This document shows positions 41,192-47,897 of a stretch of 64,000 bases of DNA, one piece after another. A program made the translations under genes and the position numbers. The stretch spans positions 992,001 through 1,056,000 of the forward strand of contig NZ_JBHTJW010000002.1 in NCBI RefSeq assembly GCF_042676145.1, written 5' to 3'. The number at the start of each line of letters is the position of its first letter. Positions within the stretch are counted from its first letter, which is position 1. The notes below the pieces were generated by a model. The model saw nothing but the letters and a program-made list of their open reading frames with translations. It made no database searches and was not told the DNA's origin. Source of the DNA: Methylophilus glucosoxydans (lineage in GTDB: Bacteria; Pseudomonadota; Gammaproteobacteria; Burkholderiales; Methylophilaceae).

Positions 41192-41478
41192 ATCACAGCT
41201 GAACTGCCAGCGTTGATGTGTAGCGGGTTGGACCCGCGCCGGGTGTGCCTGTTTAATTCTAGGGGAGCGTATATTCCCGACTAACGAATGAGGCCCCGGC
41301 GCGCGTCTTTCATCAGGGTCCGGGCCAATCATGCCCAATATGACTGGTTGTAGTACCGCAGTCCTTCACCTTCTCGCTTAACACTGGCTACAGCAAAAGG
41401 ATATTTATGCGCTGAAAAATCAAATACACAAAAATATTGCAGATAACTATTGCTTAAAATGTGGAAGCCCTTGTAGTT
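41192..41478 (+). ncRNA. Predicted bridge RNA (seekRNA) locus of the IS1111 element
   Basis: The 3' non-coding end of the element. A 13-position stem (41231-41243 with 41295-41307, 12 pairs) encloses an internal loop and an inner hairpin (about gggga...ttccc, 41261-41278). The 5' side of the loop holds TTAATTC (41253-41259), identical to the minus strand of one attC half. The 3' side holds CTAACGAATGA (41281-41291), identical to the plus strand of the other half at 40003-40013. This is the layout expected for a target-binding loop with left and right guides. RNA ends are unknown; coordinates mark the conserved block. Expression is inferred. Confidence 0.6.
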
Positions 41479-41528
41479 TGAATTAAGGGGCTGGCTTTAG
41501 CCAGTCCCGCTTGAATGATGGGTTAGCC
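41479..41528 (-). other. Main part of the attC of cassette 2
   Basis: On the minus strand: GGCTAAC, CCATCATTCAAGCGGGACTG, tip loop TAAA between GACTGGC and GCCAGCC, then CCTTAATTCA, where the IS begins. The stem arms are strongly complementary, and the cassette 2 stop lies 11 bp before it. Confidence 0.8.
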
Positions 41529-41538
41529 AAGTGATTTA

Positions 41539-41844
41539 TCAAGGTTGCCCCTTTCTCAACTCTTGATCATGAGCCCATGCATAGGCTGTACCTATTAAGA
41601 ATAAAAAACCTAGAGCACAAATTAGCATCACAAACCAAAAAGCACCGGGTTCACGTTCAATAGAAAATACTCCTGATCCACTTTTACTCGCCAACCCAAC
41701 AACACCTGTAAAAACACCACTGAAAAAATTGAAAGTAAGAAATATTGAAACCAACAAACTATTTACTGATTTCAGGGCAAAAAAACTAAAAAGTTTTCTG
41801 AAAAAAGTACGTACTCGATATTTGAAAGGTATGAGTTTTGTCAT
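41539..41844 (-). CDS. Cassette 2: small two-helix membrane protein
   Basis: A 101-aa protein. The start is the ATG at 41844, just 2 bases after the core site GTTAGCC of the upstream attC; the longer open frame would read into the attC. Two hydrophobic helices are seen ('SLLVSIFLTFNFFSGVFTGVVGLA' and 'AFWFVMLICALGFLFLIGTAYAWA') behind a basic N-terminus. No family is recognised. There is no room for a Shine-Dalgarno, so translation may depend on coupling or a leaderless mode. Confidence 0.7.
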   Translation of the reverse strand: MTKLIPFKYRVRTFFRKLFSFFALKSVNSLLVSIFLTFNFFSGVFTGVVGLASKSGSGVFSIEREPGAFWFVMLICALGFLFLIGTAYAWAHDQELRKGQP

Positions 41845-41846
41845 AT

Positions 41847-41915
41847 GGCTAACGTTTGAGATAACCGGCATGACCCGGCTTGCCGGGGCATGTCCGGTTG
41901 ATTGAAGGGTTAGAC
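41847..41915 (-). other. attC site between cassettes 1 and 2 (intact)
   Basis: A 69-bp site. On the minus strand it starts GTCTAAC (RYYYAAC), continues CCTTCAATCAACCGGACATG, has arms CCCCGGC and GCCGGG around an AA tip, and ends CAAACGTTAGCC. Both core boxes and the palindromic centre are complete, the best attC of the array. It overlaps the stop of the CYTH gene. Confidence 0.85.
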
Positions 41916-42428
41916 ACCTCTTTGGGCCAAGAGATCGACATACGCCCCTTCAATGAGTTGCGACGGTTCCACGCCAAGCTGTACCATGAGTGCATGGGCT
42001 TCCTTGACACCTTGCTCGGCTGATTCTCCTTCTTGAAGCACGACTTCCAGCTCCAAGAAGTGACCCAAATCTTTGACTTGATCAAGGTGAATGCGAGTGC
42101 GGCCAGCGAGAAAGAGGGTGCGGAGCTTCTGGACTCGCCCTACTTGCCCGTATGCCTGCGTGAGTGCTTCTCGCAGAATGTGTGGAGAAGAAGTTGGAGA
42201 CCGAACGTAGTACGACTCCTTCGGGCCTTGCTGGTTGGAGCGACGATAGAAGATGAGTTCACCTTCTGATTCAGAGAACGTGCGTAGCTTCATTCGTCCG
42301 TTTTCGCAGGAGAAGAAGGTGTCGTCTTGGGTGATCTCGATCGGGCCTTCATCGGAGATGGAAGCCGCCTTCGGCAAGAGTGCTTGGACGCTCTCGATGT
42401 GAGCCTTGATTTCGATATTGCGCGGCAT
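41910..42428 (-). CDS. Cassette 1: CYTH-domain protein (class IV adenylate cyclase-like)
   Basis: A 172-aa triphosphate-tunnel protein. The N-terminus 'MPRNIEIKAHIESVQALL' gives the N-I-E-I-K form of the CYTH motif. 'ITQDDTFFSCENGRMKLRTFSESEGELIFYRRSNQQGPKESYY' and 'RTLFLAGRTRIHLDQVKDLGHFLELEVVLQEGES' supply the charged tunnel residues. Relatives are annotated as class IV adenylate cyclase, thiamine triphosphatase or polyphosphatase; the substrate is not clear. The ATG is 5 bases after the core site GTTAGAC at attI, so it is the first cassette; the stop lies in its own attC. Confidence 0.88.
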   Translation of the reverse strand: MPRNIEIKAHIESVQALLPKAASISDEGPIEITQDDTFFSCENGRMKLRTFSESEGELIFYRRSNQQGPKESYYVRSPTSSPHILREALTQAYGQVGRVQKLRTLFLAGRTRIHLDQVKDLGHFLELEVVLQEGESAEQGVKEAHALMVQLGVEPSQLIEGAYVDLLAQRGV

Positions 42429-42433
42429 GAGGC

Positions 42434-42465
42434 GTCTAACGTAATGTAGACACCGAAATCGGTGT
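42434..42465 (-). other. Candidate attI site (first cassette insertion point)
   Basis: Minus-strand core GTTAGAC (42434-42440) is paired with an inverted GTCTAC (42446-42451), as in the simple L/R core of attI sites. Directly beside it is a palindrome, acaccgaaatcggtgt (42450-42465). The site lies between the divergent intI remnant and the first cassette, where attI is expected. The rest, to 42549, is AT-rich and could carry the cassette promoter; a TTGACC (minus strand, 42539-42544) is a candidate -35 box. Confidence 0.6.
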
Positions 42466-42549
42466 ATAACTTAATATTAACATTTGTTTACTTTTGTTGA
42501 TTATTCAAATAAATTATTGTTTATCTTAGTTTTTTCTTGGTCAATTTAC

Positions 42550-43206
42550 ATGACTGGTTCACATCTGCAACAGAAAACACACCCGCCAAAGTTACTAGCG
42601 TTAATGCGTGAAAAGATACGTATTAATCATTACAGTATTCGTACGGAAACGCAATATTTACAATGGGCAAAGCGGTACATTTTGTTTCATCACAAGCGGC
42701 ATCCAAAAGAGATGGGTGGCAAAGAAGTTGAAGCTTTTTTATCTTATTTGGCGGTTGAGGGGAATGTTTCTGCCAGTACACAAAATCAGGCGTTGTCTGC
42801 TTTGTTATTTCTTTAATCGGGTTGTGCTGGAGCAGGAGTTACCATGGATGGAGGATGTGATTCGGGTTAAGAAGCCGAAGAAACTGCCTGTTGTGCTTTC
42901 CAAGCAAGAGGTGGTTTTGTTACTGGAGGCGATGCCGGAGGGGATTTATCGCTTAGTGGTACGTTTGTTGTATGGCACGGGCCTGAGGATTATGGAGTGC
43001 TGTCGATTACGGGTACAGGATATCGATTTTGACCGGGGTGAGATTTTGGTCAGAAATGGCAAGGGCGCAAAAGACAGGGTTACGATATTCGCACGGTACA
43101 AGAATTGCTCGGCCACAGCGATGTGGCCACGACCATGATCTATACCCATGTGTTGAATAAGGGCGGGCGCGGGGTGATGAGTCCGCTGGATGCGATGTCA
43201 CATTGA
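42550..43206 (+). pseudogene. intI: Integron integrase, inactivated
   Basis: A tyrosine recombinase of the IntI type in three pieces. Piece 1 (42550-42813): 'LLALMREKIRINHYSIRTETQYLQWAKRYILFHHKRHPKEMG' and 'LAVEGNVSASTQNQALSALLFL', the N-terminal domain. An extra A in ctttaatcgg gives TAA at 42814-42816. Piece 2 resumes one frame over ('RVVLEQELPWMEDVIRVKKPKKLPVVLSKQEV') with the catalytic Arg in 'GTGLRIMECCRLRVQDIDF'. At about 43077-43086 the frame jumps to piece 3, 'GYDIRTVQELLGHSDVATTMIYTHVL', which keeps the late His and Tyr. About 100 residues are missing, including the HxxR box, so it cannot be active. Confidence 0.9.
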
Positions 43207-43211
43207 AGTCC

Positions 43212-44171
43212 TTATTGTTGCTCCCAGATCGCACGTTGCATGGCAATGCCGCGCGCGCCACAGGATTGCGCATGCGATACATGTTCAAAATGCATCCCAC
43301 CCAGTGCATACACTGGAATCTCAAGCCCGCTTAACATTTCACCAAATTGCTCCCAGCCTAGTCCAGTTGCTTCAGGGTGACTTTTTGTCGGTAGCACAGG
43401 GGAGAGCATTGCAAAGTCTAGTTGTAATGATTGTGCTTGCGCTAACTCTACGCGGTTATGGCAAGAGGCACCTACTAACAAGTTATCCGGTTTTTGTGTG
43501 AGCGCCATCAGGCGCTGGCTATTTAAATGCACGCCGTGGTAGCCGAGTTGTAATGCTTGTTCGGGGCTGCCATTGAGCAGGCAGCGGCAGTCATAAGGCG
43601 CACATGGCTGTAATACTTCCTCGCTCAATTTGGCGAGGGCTGCGTCATCAAGCTGCGATTCGCGGATTTGCAGCAATTGCAGGCCATGGTCGAGCTGCTG
43701 CTTTAACGCTTGCAAGAATGCATGTTCACCCATTTCCTGGATATTGCTGATGGCATACACAGGCGGCAGGCTGAGGGCTTGCATGATCGGTGCATTGGCA
43801 GGCAGCACGGGGCTGACGTTGAGTGTGCGTGGGTGCTGCCAGGCAAACTGTTGGCCTTCGCGCGCTTGTAATTCGCCTTGCCAGGCATGCACAAAGAAAA
43901 AGTGCAGCAACACGGTTTTGGCTTCGGCGTCATGCGTGGCCGGGTAGTCGTAGCGGCGTTTGATCCAGGGTTGAATCTGGGTGGGGGTAATGCCGAGTTC
44001 CTCTTGCGATTCTCGGATCAAGGCATTTTCTGGTGTTTCGCCAGATTCGATTTTGCCGCCTGGGAATTCCCACCAGCCAGCCCAGCCTTTGCCGTTGGGA
44101 CGGCTGGCGAGCAGGTATTCGCAATTGGGGCGGATCAGAATAGCGACGGCGACTTGGACGAGTTTTGTCAT
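43212..44171 (-). CDS. Nudix hydrolase fused to a thiamine-phosphate-synthase-like domain
   Basis: A 319-aa two-domain protein. Residues 1-130 form a MutT-like domain with the Nudix box G39...I61 ('GKIESGETPENALIRESQ' then 'EELGI'), which should hydrolyse 8-oxo-dGTP or related nucleotides. Residues 135-319 resemble TenI/ThiE: 'LLQIRESQLDDAALAKL', 'CRCLLNGSPEQALQLGYHGVHLNSQRL', 'LVGASCHNRVELAQAQSLQLDFAMLSPVLPTKSHPEATGLGWEQF' and 'PVYALGGM'. This fusion is widespread in beta- and gammaproteobacteria; the second domain's reaction is unproven. It ends 5 bp from the intI remnant. Confidence 0.93.
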   Translation of the reverse strand: MTKLVQVAVAILIRPNCEYLLASRPNGKGWAGWWEFPGGKIESGETPENALIRESQEELGITPTQIQPWIKRRYDYPATHDAEAKTVLLHFFFVHAWQGELQAREGQQFAWQHPRTLNVSPVLPANAPIMQALSLPPVYAISNIQEMGEHAFLQALKQQLDHGLQLLQIRESQLDDAALAKLSEEVLQPCAPYDCRCLLNGSPEQALQLGYHGVHLNSQRLMALTQKPDNLLVGASCHNRVELAQAQSLQLDFAMLSPVLPTKSHPEATGLGWEQFGEMLSGLEIPVYALGGMHFEHVSHAQSCGARGIAMQRAIWEQQ

Positions 44172-44174
44172 GGC

Positions 44175-45032
44175 TCAGGATTTCAGTTGCAGTTGGCCGG
44201 CATAGTCTTTGGCAAACTGGTAGGCGACACGGCCGCTGCGGGCGCCACGCGTATGGTAAAACTGCAGGGCGGCATGACGGGCTGTCTCATCCATCGTGAT
44301 GCCAAAAGTCTGCAGCCAGTGGGCGGCAATATTGAGATATTCGTCCTGGTCAAAACTGTAAAACGAGAGCCATAAACCAAAGCGCTCTGCCAGCGAGGTT
44401 TTTTCGTCTATGGTGTCGTTCTGGCGGATTTCGCCGCTATCTACAATCGGTTGATTGTCAGACATATATTCCGGCATCAGGTTTTTGCGGTTAGATGTAG
44501 CGTAGACCAGCAGGTTGGACGAGGCGTTTTCAATCGAGCCATCGAGGATGACTTTAAGGGCTTTATAGCCGATGTCGTTGGCTTCAAAGGTGAGGTCATC
44601 ACAAAAAATAATAAACTTTTCCGGGCGGTTGCGTATCAATTGAGTGATTTGCGGCAAGTCTGTGAGGTCTTGTTTTTCGACTTCTATCAGACGCAAGCCC
44701 TCACTGGCGTAAGCGTTGAGCACGGCCTTTACTAGCGAGGATTTACCGGTGCCGCGTGCGCCTGTCAGCAACACGTGGTTGGCGGGCAGGCCTTGAAGAA
44801 ACTGGCGCGTATTGCGCACCACCTCATTTTTTTGCCGGTCTATAAAGCGGATATCGTCGAGCAGAATCTGGTGTGGATGCCCGACGGCCTGCAACTGGCC
44901 TTGTCCGTTGTGCTTGACCCAGCGCCAGGCCACGGCTTGCCAGTTTGGCTCAGCAGGTGGGGTGGGCAACAGGTGCTCAAGTCTTGTAATCAGTTGGTCG
45001 GCGCGCTGTATCAGCTGTTCGATGGCATTCAT
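44175..45032 (-). CDS. DUF815-type P-loop ATPase
   Basis: A 285-aa AAA-like protein. Walker A GARGTGKSS is at residues 91-99, Walker B in 'EKFIIFCDDLTFEANDIGYKALKVILDGS', then 'NLLVYATSNRKNLMPEYMSDN' and 'SLAERFGLWLSFYSFDQDEYLNIA'. The start at 45032 (MNAIEQLIQ) is chosen over an upstream in-frame extension. The family is known as 'ATP-binding protein' with no fixed role. It precedes the Nudix fusion by 3 bp and is probably co-transcribed with it, a frequent pair in betaproteobacteria. Confidence 0.92.
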   Translation of the reverse strand: MNAIEQLIQRADQLITRLEHLLPTPPAEPNWQAVAWRWVKHNGQGQLQAVGHPHQILLDDIRFIDRQKNEVVRNTRQFLQGLPANHVLLTGARGTGKSSLVKAVLNAYASEGLRLIEVEKQDLTDLPQITQLIRNRPEKFIIFCDDLTFEANDIGYKALKVILDGSIENASSNLLVYATSNRKNLMPEYMSDNQPIVDSGEIRQNDTIDEKTSLAERFGLWLSFYSFDQDEYLNIAAHWLQTFGITMDETARHAALQFYHTRGARSGRVAYQFAKDYAGQLQLKS

Positions 45033-45194
45033 GGCGAGGCTGCAAGTGTGAAACGAGGGGGTATTGTACACAAAGCGGCCGGGGCTAGCGAAACTTGCAA
45101 AGTCTCGCTAAACCAGGGTTGGAATAAGCCATAATACCGTTTTAATAATTGTGGTACCCAGCACTGGATGTCGTGCATTTGATAAAGATACAGA

Positions 45195-45764
45195 ATGATG
45201 AACAATCGCAAGATTATTTTGGCCTCGCGTAGCCCACGCCGCGTCGAGTTACTGGCGCAATTGGGCATAAGCTGCGACATCATGCCCGCGGATATTGATG
45301 AGTCATGTTGGCCGGGTGAAGATCCTGCCCGTTATGTGCAACGCCTGGCGCTAGCCAAGGCACAAGCGATCCATGCAGAGCATGGTCAGCGCGGATTGCC
45401 GATTCTGGCGGCAGATACCACGGTCGCGCTAGGCAACGAGATATTGGGCAAGCCGGCGGATGCGGCGGAAGCACTGGCCATGCTGACGCGGCTAAGTGGC
45501 AGCTTGCATGAGGTGCACACGGCGGTGGCGGTGATGCACGAGGGTAAAGCGCAGTGCTTGTTGAGTACCACGCGGGTGCATATGATGCCTGTGCCATTGG
45601 CGGTGCTACAAGACTATGTGGCTTCGGGGGAGCCCATGGACAAGGCCGGGGCGTATGGCATTCAGGGCCGTGCCGGGGCCTGGATTGCGCGCATTGAGGG
45701 CAGTTATAGCGGGGTGATGGGTTTGCCGCTGCATGAAACGGCGCAGCTGCTGAACGCATGGTAA
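45195..45764 (+). CDS. maf: Maf-family nucleotide pyrophosphatase
   Basis: A 189-aa Maf/YhdE-type house-cleaning enzyme. 'IILASRSPRRVELLAQLGI' is the phosphate-binding opening, with 'ALAKAQAI', 'PILAADTTVALGNEILGKPADAAEALAMLTRLSGSLHEVHTAVAV' and 'GEPMDKAGAYGIQGRAGAWIARIEGSYSGVMGLPLHET' following. The last block suggests the dTTP/UTP branch. Two adjacent ATGs exist. rng starts 40 bp downstream, the usual maf-rng order. Confidence 0.96.
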   Translation: MMNNRKIILASRSPRRVELLAQLGISCDIMPADIDESCWPGEDPARYVQRLALAKAQAIHAEHGQRGLPILAADTTVALGNEILGKPADAAEALAMLTRLSGSLHEVHTAVAVMHEGKAQCLLSTTRVHMMPVPLAVLQDYVASGEPMDKAGAYGIQGRAGAWIARIEGSYSGVMGLPLHETAQLLNAW

Positions 45765-45804
45765 ACTGCTATCAAAAAAACAGATTCGGGATTGGATAAG
45801 CACT

Positions 45805-47277
45805 ATGTCGTTGGCACAGGAAGTATTGATTAACGTCACGCCGCAGGAAACGCGCGTGGCAATTCTGGAGCAGGGCATCGTCCAGGAGTTGCACATTGAA
45901 CGCGCCTCTTCGCTGGGGATTGTCGGTAATATTTATCGTGGCACTGTTGTGCGCGTGTTGCCTGGCATGCAATCTGCCTTTGTCGAGATCGGCCTGCCGC
46001 GTGCGGCCTTTTTGCATGCGGCCGATATCATGGAATGTCATACCGAGGAGGGCGCGGTAAAGACTGACCGCCCGATTCAGGAGGTATTGCATGAAGGCCA
46101 GTCGATTATCGTCCAGGTGATTAAAGAGGCGATAGGCACCAAAGGCGCACGCCTGACCACTGAAATCAGCATTGCCGGCCGTTTTTTGGTCTATCTGCCT
46201 TACCAGAAGCATATCGGCGTATCGCAGCGCATTGATCACGAAGAAGAACGCGAGTTTTTGCGTAATCGTTTGCTCGGCTTGTTGCCTGAAGCACGCGAAG
46301 GTGGCTATATCATCCGCACCATGTCAGAAAATGCCACCGATCAGGAATTGTTGGCCGACATCGAGTATTTGCGCAAAGTGTGGCAAAAAATCCAGACCGA
46401 GAGCACCAAGGTCGGTGAACGCTCGCTGATTTTTTATGACCTGAGTTTGCCGCGACGCATTTTGCGTGATGTGGTGTGTACCGAAACCACAAGCATCCGT
46501 GTCGATTCGCGCGAGATGTTTGAGCGGCTAAAAGAGTTTGCCGAACTCTACGTCTCGCATGCGGTAAAACCGCTGACGCACTACAAAGGCGAACGCTCGC
46601 TGTTTGAGTTTTACGATATTGAAAACGAAATCGAAAAGGCGTTGGCGCGCAAGGTGGAGCTCAAATCAGGCGGTTACCTGATTTTTGACCAGACTGAGGC
46701 ACTGACCACGGTGGATGTGAACACCGGCAGTTTTGTCAGTGGTAAAAACCTGTCTGATACCATTTTCAAAACCAATCTGGAGGCGGCGCAAGCGATTGCC
46801 CGTCAGCTACGCCTGCGTAACCTGGGCGGCATCATTATCATCGACTTTATTGATATGGATGAAGATGCGCAGCGTGCGGCGGTGCTCGAAGAACTGCGCA
46901 GTGCTGTGACGCTGGACCGTGCGCGGATTAATGTGAACGGGTTTTCTGCCCTCGGGCTGGTGGAGCTCACGCGCAAACGCACGCGCGAAAGTCTGGCCCA
47001 TTTACTGTGTGAATCGTGTCAGGTTTGCCAGGGACGTGGTGAGCTCAAGACCGCCCAGACCATTTGCTATGAAATCATGCGTGAGTTATTGCGTGAGTCC
47101 AAGCAGTTTAAAAATGCCAAAGAGTTCAAGATTCTGGCCTCGCCCGAGGTGATCAATATGCTGGGCGATGAGGAGTCACAAAGCCTGGCCAATTTATCAG
47201 ACTTTATCAAACGGCCGGTGTCGCTGCACCCGGATACGCAATACGGCCGCGAAGAGTTTGATATCGTTTGGGTCTAG
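45805..47277 (+). CDS. rng: Ribonuclease G
   Basis: A 490-aa single-strand endoribonuclease maturing 16S rRNA 5' ends. S1 domain at about residues 38-120 ('GNIYRGTVVRVLPGMQSAFVEIGLPRAAFLHAADI'). The catalytic core has 'FDQTEALTTVDVNTGSFVSGKNL', with the metal-binding Asp, and 'GGIIIIDFIDMDEDAQRAAVLEEL'. The zinc-link is 'LCESCQVCQGRG'. The C-terminal extension of RNase E is lacking, so this is RNase G. A hairpin follows the stop. Confidence 0.97.
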   Translation: MSLAQEVLINVTPQETRVAILEQGIVQELHIERASSLGIVGNIYRGTVVRVLPGMQSAFVEIGLPRAAFLHAADIMECHTEEGAVKTDRPIQEVLHEGQSIIVQVIKEAIGTKGARLTTEISIAGRFLVYLPYQKHIGVSQRIDHEEEREFLRNRLLGLLPEAREGGYIIRTMSENATDQELLADIEYLRKVWQKIQTESTKVGERSLIFYDLSLPRRILRDVVCTETTSIRVDSREMFERLKEFAELYVSHAVKPLTHYKGERSLFEFYDIENEIEKALARKVELKSGGYLIFDQTEALTTVDVNTGSFVSGKNLSDTIFKTNLEAAQAIARQLRLRNLGGIIIIDFIDMDEDAQRAAVLEELRSAVTLDRARINVNGFSALGLVELTRKRTRESLAHLLCESCQVCQGRGELKTAQTICYEIMRELLRESKQFKNAKEFKILASPEVINMLGDEESQSLANLSDFIKRPVSLHPDTQYGREEFDIVWV

Positions 47278-47296
47278 AAAATTGTTGTTCTGGAGA

Positions 47297-47320
47297 GGAC
47301 GGCCAGAGGTAAGGCCGTCC
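47297..47320. terminator. Hairpin between rng and yggT
   Basis: The 8-bp perfect stem ggacggcc with ggccgtcc around an 8-base loop lies between the converging stops. There is no T run, so termination is presumed. Confidence 0.45.
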
Positions 47321-47348
47321 GCGAGATGCGCAGCACTGCGTATGCGTG

Positions 47349-47897
47349 TTACAGCATGCCGCCCGCCAACCCTGGCAGCACGATACGGCTGATCATTTGC
47401 AACAACAGCAAGGCAACCAGCGCGGAAAAATCGAATCCCTGAATCGAAGGCAAGACATTACGCAACGGATTGAGGATAGGCGCTGATAACTGGTTCAGCA
47501 CGCCATAAATCGGGCTGTATGGATTGATCCAGCTTAAAATGGCCATGAGCAAAATGGCGTAAAAAAACACATCCAGCATTTGCCCCAGGACGGCGACAAA
47601 GGCCTGCCAGAACCAAAACACCGGGGACACTGGGGCGGCTACAAGCAAGGTCAGCAAGGCGAACAGAATTACTTGTACCAGCCAGGCCAGCAACAGGGTT
47701 GATAAATCCAGCTGTCGGGCAGGGGGAATCAGTTTGCGGGCAGGCTTGACCATAAAGTCAGTCAGCGCCATGGCCATTTGCCCCAGCGGATTCTGGAACG
47801 AGGTCCTTGTCCACTGCATTAAAAAACGCAATACCAGTAAAAAAGTCAGAATACCAAATACTGCATTCAGTAAAAAAGTTGTCATGTTTTGCAACAT
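47349..47897 (-). CDS. YggT family membrane protein
   Basis: A 182-aa inner-membrane protein with two YggT repeats: 'LLNAVFGILTFLLVLRFLMQWTRTSFQNPLGQMAMALTDFMVKPARKLIPP' and 'ILLMAILSWINPYSPIYGVLNQLSAPILNPLRNVLPSIQGFDFSALVALLLLQ'. The family is linked to osmotic response and cell shape; its exact role is unknown. The start overlaps the stop of proC by 1 bp. The order yggS-proC-yggT is conserved in many proteobacteria. Confidence 0.94.
   Translation of the reverse strand: MLQNMTTFLLNAVFGILTFLLVLRFLMQWTRTSFQNPLGQMAMALTDFMVKPARKLIPPARQLDLSTLLLAWLVQVILFALLTLLVAAPVSPVFWFWQAFVAVLGQMLDVFFYAILLMAILSWINPYSPIYGVLNQLSAPILNPLRNVLPSIQGFDFSALVALLLLQMISRIVLPGLAGGML

Larger units (their letters stand above)
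40014..41478 (+). mobile_element. IS110-family (IS1111 group, attC-targeting) insertion sequence, about 1465 bp
   Basis: A complete element inserted within an attC. Bounds come from the reconstructed target: TGA is present on both sides (40011-40013 and 41479-41481). Subterminal inverted repeats aagggacttcc (left) and ggaagccctt (right) are imperfect. The left leader also has a 10-bp inverted pair, ggacttcccc (40018-40027) and ggggaagtcc (40105-40114), and two small hairpins. One transposase gene is followed by a long 3' non-coding end, as expected for the IS1111 group. A family of IS1111 elements that specifically hit attC sites is known from other integrons; orientation and site here fit it. 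Confidence 0.88.

Noticed and set aside
38470..43206. Genomic island or prophage
   Set aside because: No phage structural genes, att repeats at a tRNA or replication genes; the integron and IS account for the features.
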